64,000 bases of DNA from Oceanospirillaceae bacterium (GTDB lineage: Bacteria; Pseudomonadota; Gammaproteobacteria; Pseudomonadales; Balneatricaceae): NCBI GenBank assembly GCA_003521845.1, contig DPHB01000026.1, positions 107,520 to 171,519 on the forward strand. Reading direction: 5' to 3'. How positions within the stretch are numbered: position 1 is the stretch's first letter; each line of letters begins with the position of its first letter. Position numbers and translations under genes: made by a program. Below the pieces are notes generated by a model, which saw only the letters and a list, made by a program, of their open reading frames with translations, was not told the DNA's origin and made no database searches. Shown piece by piece: positions 55,277 through 62,777 of this stretch.

Positions 55277-55755
55277 ACCACCGCCAGTGCCTCAATAATT
55301 TGACGAGGCTGTCGCTTTAAATGCGTACCATGTTGCATAGCTTGTTGTAGCAACAAGGCTAAATAACTATTCAACTGAGCCTTTTCATCAGCCATCAAAC
55401 CCTGATTATTAGGATAACCATAGCTGCCACGGTACTGACGATAGTCAGCACTTTTCACCACTTCGGCCATGCGCATATCGTGATACAAACGCAAATGTAA
55501 TGGCTTCTGCCACCACTGCTCGCCACCACCGAGCTGTACCTCTAATGTAGCGGTGTAATTGAAGCGCTCAATAAAACGTAAATGCAATTCTGCGGTAGGT
55601 GATTCGCCCACTTGATGCAAGGTTACAATGAGCGACTCTAACGTATCAAAACTGCCCATTAGGCGCTGCAAACGGTGATAATTGGCCTCAGCCGTGGCCA
55701 TCTGCTGCGTCAGATTAGGAATATATCGTCGTTTTCCAGGCGCTCTCTCTTTCAC
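55273..55755 (-). CDS. yqiB: DUF1249 protein YqiB
   Basis: Conserved protein of unknown function, about 160 residues. It has ANYHRLQRLMGS near the N-terminus and LHLRLYHDMRMAEVVKSADY in the middle, as in E. coli YqiB. The GTG at 55755 is chosen; a TTG one codon earlier (55758) is also in frame. It sits between nudF and cpdA in the standard order and overlaps cpdA by 4 nt. Confidence 0.88.
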   Translation of the reverse strand: MKERAPGKRRYIPNLTQQMATAEANYHRLQRLMGSFDTLESLIVTLHQVGESPTAELHLRFIERFNYTATLEVQLGGGEQWWQKPLHLRLYHDMRMAEVVKSADYRQYRGSYGYPNNQGLMADEKAQLNSYLALLLQQAMQHGTHLKRQPRQIIEALAVV

Positions 55756-55759
55756 CAAA

Positions 55760-56374
55760 CTAGTCCCACTGAGCCTGCAATTGGGTGTAGTTCATTTGCA
55801 ACCACTGCAGGGCAATGATGGTCGCAGCATTGGTAATTTCACCATTTTGCAGCCATTGCCAAGCTTGTTCTCTGGCCACACTCAACACCCTAATATCTTC
55901 ACCTTCGGTGGGTAAACCATGAATACCACCAACGGCACTAGCATCGACGGGTGCACAATAGATAGTAAGGGTTTCGTTACTACCGCCAGGGCTAACGAGG
56001 TATTGGCAAACCTTGTGCATCTGTGCAGGGGCTACCGTAACACCCGCTTCCTCTTGGCACTCGCGCGCCGCCACCTGTGCTGGCGCTTCATCCGTATCTA
56101 TGAGGCCCGCCACCATTTCTAACTGCCAAGGACCCTGCTCGTGCTGCATGGCACCTACACGAAATTGTTCAATCATCACCACGGCATCGGCCGCCGTATC
56201 GTAGAGCAAGACAGCAACGGCGGGGATACGCCACACCACTTCACGTTGCACAGGTTTACCCCACCCACCGGCGAACAAGCGATGCCGCAGCTGGTAGTTT
56301 TTTAACGTATAGAAACCTTGATAGGCATCAACTTCACTGATTATTTCAACATCATCTAGGCCAAATTCAGGCAT
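55760..56374 (-). CDS. nudF: ADP-ribose pyrophosphatase (Nudix)
   Basis: Hydrolyses ADP-ribose; 204 residues. The Nudix box is complete: G-LIDTD-E-APAQVAA-RECQEEAGV fits Gx5Ex7REUxEExGU. The C-terminal GIHGLPTEGEDIRV and ALQWLQ match E. coli NudF. The ATG at 56374 is chosen because AGGAG lies 9 nt upstream; ATGs at 56380, 56392 and 56395 are badly placed for it. It overlaps the end of the hemY-like gene by 8 nt. Confidence 0.93.
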   Translation of the reverse strand: MPEFGLDDVEIISEVDAYQGFYTLKNYQLRHRLFAGGWGKPVQREVVWRIPAVAVLLYDTAADAVVMIEQFRVGAMQHEQGPWQLEMVAGLIDTDEAPAQVAARECQEEAGVTVAPAQMHKVCQYLVSPGGSNETLTIYCAPVDASAVGGIHGLPTEGEDIRVLSVAREQAWQWLQNGEITNAATIIALQWLQMNYTQLQAQWD

Positions 56375-57896
56375 ATAGGCCATCTCCTGCATCATCAGCG
56401 ACTAAGCGCAAAGCTAATTTTTGGGCATGTTCAACGCAGTCACCTAAGGCAACGCCATCGCGCCAGTTACTACGTAGATACAAACCGGGCAAATGTTCTA
56501 GGGCCGCATCAACGTCAGCAACTTTGCGCAGGTGACCCAACTCGTATTGAGGAATAGCCGCAGGCCAATAACTCTCTTGGCTCCACAAAGGCTGCCCGCT
56601 AATGCCAACATAGGCATCCAACTCTTGCAATACCACGCCCAAACGCTCGGCCTCGGACAGTTGCATGACGCTAGGCTGGCCCTGATGGCGCTGGGAATCG
56701 GCTCGCCCACCGCCCACAAAAACCGTCACGAGATGTTGGCCCGCTGGCGCCCGGCCAGTAAAAATACTAGACGGGAACAAAGCGCCTAATATTTGCTTTT
56801 GCTCTTTACTTGGCAACAAGGCACCAAAACCATTTAAGGGATGCTTAATCTGATGTTTATTAAATGCCATTGATACAGTTGCCACTGGCGGGTAATGAAT
56901 GCCGCGCAAGTGCTCTTGAGCACGCTGCAACAAAGCCTCATTTGGCGTCGGCAAATCCTCTATCAAACGCGCTACTTGTTTCGCCGGCACAGCCATAACC
57001 ACTTTTTCGGCTTGCCATATGGCATCGCCACTGCGCACCAAATAACCGTTTTCTTGGCTATAACTGACACTTTCCACTTGGGTATTGGTTTGCACTGGAT
57101 TAAGCAGCTGCCCGGCTAGGCTCTTCATCAATTGATTTAGACCACCCTTGAAGGTCATCATAGCACCGTCTAGCTTTGTTTCTGCTGTAGAGTCTGCCGG
57201 TTGTCGCGCAGCACGCATTTTGGCAATGGCACCACGAATCAACGAACCGTGGTTTTTTTCTAATGCATACAAGCGGGGTACGGCTGCTTGTACGGATAAT
57301 TTGTGTGGGTCACCGGCAAAAACACCAGATACAAATGGGTCAATGAGCCAATCAAACATTTCTTTACCCAGGCGGCGTTGTACAAACTCAGCAATACTTT
57401 CTTCTTTGCAGCCTTTGCCAACAAAGGGCTCCCAAGCTACGCGTAGTTTTCCTGGCCAGCTCAACACCTTAGTGGTGATGCCTTCTTTGGGGCTAGTCGG
57501 CAATGCTACTAGCTCACCATGCTTGCCAATAAAACGTCGATGAGCATCGGCGTTAGCCAGCTGTAGTTGTGTTTCCAAGCCAGCACCCTTGATCAAATCA
57601 GCCATAGCTTGACGGTTGTTGATAAAGGAATTGGGGCCACGCTCAAACTGACAGCCTTTGTGTTGTACCGTTTGTAGATTACCACCAACACAAGCACTGG
57701 CCTCAAGCACCAACACTTCATAGCCTTGCTGCTGTAAAAACCAAGCACTGGCTAGCCCCGAAATACCAGCCCCAATGACAATAACCTGTTGCGCTCCAGC
57801 ATCAGTTTCTGGTGCTTGCGGTATAGGACCGGCTTGGCCTTGCGACTGAGACTGAGGTGAAGTCTTGTTGGCCTCGGGTGAATTCGCGTCCTGCAT
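56367..57896 (-). CDS. hemY: HemY-type protoporphyrinogen oxidase
   Basis: FAD enzyme that oxidises protoporphyrinogen IX in haem synthesis; 509 residues. FAD-binding VIVIGAGISGLASAW at residues 38-52, the GPNSFINNRQ segment, and late LRSNWRDGVALGDCVEHA. A hydrophilic N-terminal extension of about 36 residues (Gln, Ser, Pro, Ala rich) precedes the FAD domain; it is not a signal peptide. Many gammaproteobacteria use HemG or HemJ instead. It overlaps nudF by 8 nt and is 12 nt from thiQ. Confidence 0.88.
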   Translation of the reverse strand: MQDANSPEANKTSPQSQSQGQAGPIPQAPETDAGAQQVIVIGAGISGLASAWFLQQQGYEVLVLEASACVGGNLQTVQHKGCQFERGPNSFINNRQAMADLIKGAGLETQLQLANADAHRRFIGKHGELVALPTSPKEGITTKVLSWPGKLRVAWEPFVGKGCKEESIAEFVQRRLGKEMFDWLIDPFVSGVFAGDPHKLSVQAAVPRLYALEKNHGSLIRGAIAKMRAARQPADSTAETKLDGAMMTFKGGLNQLMKSLAGQLLNPVQTNTQVESVSYSQENGYLVRSGDAIWQAEKVVMAVPAKQVARLIEDLPTPNEALLQRAQEHLRGIHYPPVATVSMAFNKHQIKHPLNGFGALLPSKEQKQILGALFPSSIFTGRAPAGQHLVTVFVGGGRADSQRHQGQPSVMQLSEAERLGVVLQELDAYVGISGQPLWSQESYWPAAIPQYELGHLRKVADVDAALEHLPGLYLRSNWRDGVALGDCVEHAQKLALRLVADDAGDGLYA

Positions 57897-57908
57897 ATAA
57901 AACCTTTG

Positions 57909-58619
57909 TCAATAAACAGCGCTTTTATGCCCCAAATAGCCTTGTATAGGTGCGCTTTGCTGTTGTAAAAAATCGTTACCGTGTCCTTGCCAGTATACGC
58001 TACCCTCAGCTATAAACATAACCTCAGAAGCCATCTTCAAGGCTTCTTGCGGATCATGAGTAACCACCAGAATACTCAAGTTATGCTCCACCTGTAGATC
58101 CGCCACCAAGTTGATCATGTCTTTTCGTAGGCCTGGATCCAGGGCACTAAATGGTTCATCAAGTAACAACCACGGCTGGCGCCGCACTAGGGCGCGAGCT
58201 AACGCTGTACGCTGGCGCTGACCACCAGATAGACTGGCTGGCAAGCGTTTACCCATACCTTGTAAACCGACTTGCGATAGCGCTTTGTCTACTGCTTGTT
58301 TTTGCTCTGATGTTAATTGTAGACCGGGGTGTAAACCAAGCCCGACATTGTCCGACAGATTCAAATGGGCAAACAGGTTATGTTCTTGAAACAAACTGGT
58401 AAAGGGTCTTAGAGCAGGCATTAATGGCAATAAATTGCGCCCCTGCCAACTGATCTCGCCCCCCGTGGGTTCCACAAAGCCTGCTAAAACATTTAACAAG
58501 GTTGTTTTACCAGCGCCACTGGGGCCCATCAAAGCAGTGCATTTATGCGCCGGCAAGGTACCCGAAAATTGAAAGAGGTTCTGCCCCTGCTGCACTTCTA
58601 CGTTTTTTAATTCAAGCAC
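57909..58619 (-). CDS. thiQ: Thiamine ABC transporter ATP-binding protein ThiQ
   Basis: ATPase subunit of the thiamine importer; 236 residues. Walker A GPSGAGKTT at 32-40, signature LSGGQRQRTALARAL, Walker B LLLDEPFSALDPG, and the H-loop VTHDPQEAL. GTG start overlaps thiP by 8 nt. The assignment as thiamine transport depends on the clear ThiP next to it. Confidence 0.88.
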   Translation of the reverse strand: MLELKNVEVQQGQNLFQFSGTLPAHKCTALMGPSGAGKTTLLNVLAGFVEPTGGEISWQGRNLLPLMPALRPFTSLFQEHNLFAHLNLSDNVGLGLHPGLQLTSEQKQAVDKALSQVGLQGMGKRLPASLSGGQRQRTALARALVRRQPWLLLDEPFSALDPGLRKDMINLVADLQVEHNLSILVVTHDPQEALKMASEVMFIAEGSVYWQGHGNDFLQQQSAPIQGYLGHKSAVY

Positions 58620-60210
58620 GACGGCCCCCTTTGCCCTTTTCTAACACCACAAACACTAGCAAACACAAGGCTAACAAGACCACTGCAGTCACCGCTGCAG
58701 CATCCGCTTGGTAGCTACCTAAGCGCTGATACATCAGCAAGGGTAGCGTCTTCACATCTGGCGTACCAAATAAGGCCACCACACCCAAATCGCCGACAGA
58801 AAATGCCGCTACTATGGCCAACCCTAGACCCATTGCTGGGCGCAACACTGGCCATTCAATATGCCGCAAACGATACCAGCCACTGATACCTAAACTAGAA
58901 CACAAGCGGTCGTGCTGCTGCGCCAATTGTAAATACGGTGTGGTTAATACACGCAACATAAATGGTAAGCCCAAAACACTATTAATCAATAGCACCAAAT
59001 AAAGATTTATGGCCATGACATCTACCCAGTTGCGCAAAGCCAAAAACAACCCAGTACCCAGAACCAAAGCCGGCACCACTAAGGTCATCATGCCCAAGGA
59101 ATCAATTAATGCGGCGCTCCAGGGCCAACGTTGACGCGTTTGGCGCTGCATTAACAACAAACCCCATGCCATAAACAAGCATAACAAGGCGGCCGCCAGC
59201 GCCACCCATAAGCTGTTCCAGGCAGCCATCCACAATTGCTGGTCTCTTAACACCTGTAACCAATGATCATTGATGCCGGCTAGCACCACACCTGATAATG
59301 GCAGCACCACCAATACCAAGCCAAGGAAGATAAACCAGCTATCTAATAGCTTACCCATCATGGCTCGGCTATCAGGCCGCACTACAGCAATGCCGAGGCT
59401 ATGGCTAATATCGGTAGGCCTACCTAAACGCAGCCCCAACCACAGAATAAGGCCACACAGCAGCAGTTGCACTAGGCTCAACTGGGTAGCCAATGGCAAA
59501 TCAAAATCCAAACGTACCGCCTGATATATAGCTACTTCCAAGGTCGTGGCCCGCGGCCCTCCACCAAGGCTCATGACAATTGCAAAACTAGTAAAGCACA
59601 GAGCAAATATCAAGGCCGCTACAGGGGCCAATACAGTTCGAATATGGGGCCACTCTAACACTCGCCAATGTTGCCAAGAGGACATGCCCAACTGGCTTGC
59701 TAAACGCCAAGATTCAGGCTCAATGGTCTCCATACGTTGCAAAATAATACGTGTTGCTAGAGGCAGATTAAAAAACACATGGGCTAGTAAGATGCCAAGT
59801 AGGCCATAAAGATAGGAACCCGAAGACCAGTCCAAAAAACGCAGTAATTCGTTCACCCAACCCTGCCGACCATGTACCACGACAAGGCCAAACACGGCCA
59901 CGATGGCAGGCACTACCAAGGCCACACTAAACACCCTTAACAGCAACCCTCGGCCGCTAAAATGCCGACGCGCCAAGGCTCTCGCCAAGGGCAGTGCCAA
60001 GCCAACACTTAATAGAGTGGACAGTGAGGCCTGCCAAATAGAAAACCAAATAACCGACCGTAAGTAGGAATCTTCGAACAAAATCGACCAATCGATGGCG
60101 GCTACTTGCCCAGCGAGAGCCATAGCCACAGCTAACAAAGGCCCGACGACCAAGACTAGAGCCAAGCCAGAAATCCACACCCAAGAGCCATGTTTTCGCG
60201 TAAAATTCAT
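58612..60210 (-). CDS. thiP: Thiamine ABC transporter permease ThiP
   Basis: Double-length permease (532 residues, about 12 helices) with two EAA loops: ASQLGMSSWQHWRVLEWP and CSSLGISGWYRLRHIEWP. Long stretches follow E. coli ThiP, such as GRQGWVNELL, LLAHVFFNLP and SLGGGPRATTLEVAIYQA. The usual first gene, thiB, is absent: upstream is waaA, 3 nt away, so no leader or TPP riboswitch can lie directly before it. Confidence 0.92.
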   Translation of the reverse strand: MNFTRKHGSWVWISGLALVLVVGPLLAVAMALAGQVAAIDWSILFEDSYLRSVIWFSIWQASLSTLLSVGLALPLARALARRHFSGRGLLLRVFSVALVVPAIVAVFGLVVVHGRQGWVNELLRFLDWSSGSYLYGLLGILLAHVFFNLPLATRIILQRMETIEPESWRLASQLGMSSWQHWRVLEWPHIRTVLAPVAALIFALCFTSFAIVMSLGGGPRATTLEVAIYQAVRLDFDLPLATQLSLVQLLLCGLILWLGLRLGRPTDISHSLGIAVVRPDSRAMMGKLLDSWFIFLGLVLVVLPLSGVVLAGINDHWLQVLRDQQLWMAAWNSLWVALAAALLCLFMAWGLLLMQRQTRQRWPWSAALIDSLGMMTLVVPALVLGTGLFLALRNWVDVMAINLYLVLLINSVLGLPFMLRVLTTPYLQLAQQHDRLCSSLGISGWYRLRHIEWPVLRPAMGLGLAIVAAFSVGDLGVVALFGTPDVKTLPLLMYQRLGSYQADAAAVTAVVLLALCLLVFVVLEKGKGGRRA

Positions 60211-60213
60211 CAG

Positions 60214-61482
60214 CTATCGGGCACCAAATTCTTGGCTAATAATAGTTACATAAGACTGGGTTGCACCCGCTTGCTGGGCCACTAAATCAATACCAGCTTG
60301 CCCCATTGCCTCCCTAGTGCCTACGTCTTCAAAGAGTAGCGGCACAAGATCAACTAGCTCAGAGGCCGTCACTAACTGCAAATTCCCGGCCTGCTGCAGT
60401 AGCTCGCATACGCTAGCAAAGTTAAAAGTGCTAGGCCCCATCAAAACCGGCTTGCCTAGTGCCGCTGCTTCCAAGGGGTTTTGGCCACCCTTGTCGGCTA
60501 AGCTACCGCCAACCAAAGTAATGTCGGCTAGACGATAAAAATCAATCAACAAACCCATGGCATCAACCAGCAACACCCGCTTACCTGTCTGTGCTAAAAA
60601 TTCTTCGCTGGTCCCATCGCTATAACGACGCCAAGGCAAGCCACTTTGCGCACAAATATCGGCTACTTCTTCAAAGCGTTGCGGATGCCGTGGCACCAAT
60701 ACCAACAGGCCTTCCTTCACTGCCGTCATTTTCTGCCAAGCTTGCAGTAAGGTGGCCTCTTCGCCTTCACGGGTACTGCCACATACCCAACAAGGTTCCT
60801 GCTCACGCAACCATTGCTGAGCTAACTCAGCATGCTGGGGTGATGGCAGGGTGAGGTCAAACTTAACACTGCCCATAACCTGTAGTTTGTCGCGATCAGC
60901 ACCTATGTGAGCAAAGCGCCGCGCGCTCGATTTATCTTGCACTAGCAAGCGCTGTAAGTTACTCAGCATGGGGCGAGTAAGGCGTTTGACACGTTGGTAG
61001 CTTTTCGCCGAGCGCTGGGACAAACGACCATTGATCAGCCATACGGGTATGGATCCTGCAGCACATAAGCGCAACAAATTGGGCCACAACTCGGTCTCTA
61101 CCAATAACACACCGCGCGGCTGTAAACGCCGCAGCAACAAACGCTGAGCTAGCCCCAAATCGAAAGGCATATAACAATGCTGTATTTGTTTGTGTTGAGC
61201 GAACAACTGCAAACAACGGTCACGCCCCGTAGCAGTAGTGGTCGTCACAACCAAAGGCATGCGCGAGGTCTGGCTTATTTGTAGCAGCATACCAGCTACG
61301 GCGTTAACCTCACCGACAGAAGCGGCATGTATCACTAATGGCTGGCGACTATCCCTCGGCACCCAACCATAGCGTTGCCAAAAGCCAGTGCGAAACTCTG
61401 GACGACGCCAGATAAATATAAGATGCCAAACAACACCCAATGGCAACAATCCATACCAGAGCGCGCGATAGATTAACGACAA
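60214..61482 (-). CDS. waaA: 3-deoxy-D-manno-octulosonic acid transferase (Kdo transferase)
   Basis: Adds Kdo to lipid IVA on the inner face of the inner membrane; 422 residues. An N-terminal hydrophobic anchor, catalytic base Glu58 in HAASVGEVNA, then LVETELWPNLL, VCGSTREGEE and LVGGSLADKGGQNPLEAAA. Start is TTG at 61482, with a GGAAGAG-like site upstream; no ATG lies nearby in frame. Divergent from the glycosyltransferase, with 104 nt between. Confidence 0.93.
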   Translation of the reverse strand: MSLIYRALWYGLLPLGVVWHLIFIWRRPEFRTGFWQRYGWVPRDSRQPLVIHAASVGEVNAVAGMLLQISQTSRMPLVVTTTTATGRDRCLQLFAQHKQIQHCYMPFDLGLAQRLLLRRLQPRGVLLVETELWPNLLRLCAAGSIPVWLINGRLSQRSAKSYQRVKRLTRPMLSNLQRLLVQDKSSARRFAHIGADRDKLQVMGSVKFDLTLPSPQHAELAQQWLREQEPCWVCGSTREGEEATLLQAWQKMTAVKEGLLVLVPRHPQRFEEVADICAQSGLPWRRYSDGTSEEFLAQTGKRVLLVDAMGLLIDFYRLADITLVGGSLADKGGQNPLEAAALGKPVLMGPSTFNFASVCELLQQAGNLQLVTASELVDLVPLLFEDVGTREAMGQAGIDLVAQQAGATQSYVTIISQEFGAR

Positions 61483-61528
61483 ATTTACTCTTCCTTCAGC
61501 TTGCAGGGTTTTGTGTTGGCATGGAGCT

Positions 61529-61537
61529 TGTTAGAAT
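61529..61537 (+). promoter_or_regulatory. Extended -10 promoter for the GT4 glycosyltransferase
   Basis: TG-T-TAGAAT at 61529-61537, about 50 nt before the ATG, in the waaA-glycosyltransferase divergent gap. A TTGTGT lies upstream at 15-nt spacing. Moderate match. Confidence 0.45.
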
Positions 61538-61586
61538 GTTGAACTAACCTAGTAAACGCCCGTGGGCGCCTTCGAGCCAAGACACT

Positions 61587-62630
61587 ATGCACATTGTTAA
61601 TTTAATTTCGGGCAAAGACCTAGGCGGCCCCAAACAATCTTTTGTGCATTATAGCGATAATTTACGCCACTTAGGACAGCAAGTCACCTCCATTATTCGC
61701 CCTGGCGCACAAGTGCAGGCTTTACTAGAAAACAAGCAACTGGCTTATCAGTTTTTAGACTACCCCCGAACCCGCCTGCCAGGCTTCAAACACCTAGCTC
61801 AAGCACGCTTGCGACGGGTGTTAAACCACCTACAAGCCGATCTACTGCTAGTCCACAAACCCATTGATGCAACCTTAGCCAAACCCGTATTAAACCCCAA
61901 CTGTAAACTGGCTTTGGTTTTACACAGCTATACAGCTAAAGGGCTGCATGCAGCCGATATGATCTTGGCCGTATCAGAACCAGTAAAAGCCTTTGTCTTA
62001 GAGCAGGGCTACCAAGGACCCGTGCTAGTCATGCCCAACCTTGTAGAACTGGAAGCCCAAGAGCCCACCACAAGACCCAAGCAATACCCATTACACATTG
62101 CCCACATGGGGGTTATGCGCCGCACCAAGGGCCAAGATTTATTACTAGAAGCCCTCGCCAACTTGCACAGCAAGGGTGTGGAGTTTCGCACCACCATTGC
62201 TGGCAAAGGTCGTTGGTTTAAGAAAATCCAAGGCATGATCGCAACCGCCAACATGGGTAATAAGATCACGATGCAAGGTTGGGTAGGCAACACGGAAAGA
62301 GAAGCATTTTTTGATCATGCCGATGTCATTTGCGTCCCTTCTCGCAGCGAAACCTTTGGCATGGTGGTCATTGAAGCCATGGCCCGCAAAAAGCTAGTAT
62401 TGGTTACCCGCTGTGGCGGCCCAGAGGGCATCATCACTCATAAAGAAAATGGTTTTCTTGCAGATATTAATGGCCCAAGCTTAGCCACTGAAATCGAAGC
62501 CATTATGGCCTTGAGCGATGACGAGTATGAAACGATTTGCGAAAACGCCTACCAGCACGTACTCAACAACTATAGCGTACAACCGTTTCGGGCACGCATT
62601 GAGCAGATGCTAACGTCATTGCGAGCGTAA
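61587..62630 (+). CDS. GT4-family glycosyltransferase
   Basis: A retaining glycosyltransferase of 347 residues with GT-B fold. N-terminal GKDLGGPKQSFVHYS acceptor loop, central HIAHMGVMRRTKGQDLLLEA and TTIAGKGRW, and nucleotide-sugar binding PSRSETFGMVVIEAMA (Ex7E type). Its place between waaA and msbA suggests a sugar of the lipopolysaccharide core, but acceptor and donor are not shown by the sequence. Confidence 0.88.
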   Translation: MHIVNLISGKDLGGPKQSFVHYSDNLRHLGQQVTSIIRPGAQVQALLENKQLAYQFLDYPRTRLPGFKHLAQARLRRVLNHLQADLLLVHKPIDATLAKPVLNPNCKLALVLHSYTAKGLHAADMILAVSEPVKAFVLEQGYQGPVLVMPNLVELEAQEPTTRPKQYPLHIAHMGVMRRTKGQDLLLEALANLHSKGVEFRTTIAGKGRWFKKIQGMIATANMGNKITMQGWVGNTEREAFFDHADVICVPSRSETFGMVVIEAMARKKLVLVTRCGGPEGIITHKENGFLADINGPSLATEIEAIMALSDDEYETICENAYQHVLNNYSVQPFRARIEQMLTSLRA

Positions 62631-62659
62631 CTGCCTCGCCATTGCGAGCGAAACACATA

Positions 62660-62763
62660 GTCATTGCGCACCCAAAGCACTCGCTGCGCTCGCGGGGCAA
62701 CCTCACCCAGCATACCGCAAGTCCGCTAGAGGTTGCCACGTCGCTTTGCTCCTCGCAAAGACG
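62660..62763. repeat. 104-bp inverted-repeat element between glycosyltransferase and msbA
   Basis: Ends GTCATTGCG and CGCAAAGAC pair at 8 of 9 positions, and inner arms GGCAACCTC (62696-62704) and GAGGTTGCC (62729-62737) pair perfectly. Read on the minus strand it includes GCAGCGAGTGCTTTGGGT, which is also part of the core of copies A-C, and the widespread TTGCGAGGAGCAAAGCGACG-type repeat. No gene is seen. It could fold as a bidirectional 3' structure for the two convergent genes, or be a small non-autonomous mobile element. Confidence 0.7.
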
Positions 62764-62777
62764 ACTTATATAGAGTT

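Noticed and set aside
60211..60213. Possible TPP riboswitch before thiP
   Set aside because: Only 3 nt separate waaA and thiP, and no THI-box sequence was noticed in the end of waaA.
62641..62777. tRNA gene or attachment site in the glycosyltransferase-msbA gap
   Set aside because: No cloverleaf, CCA end or integrase is present; the region is explained by inverted repeats.
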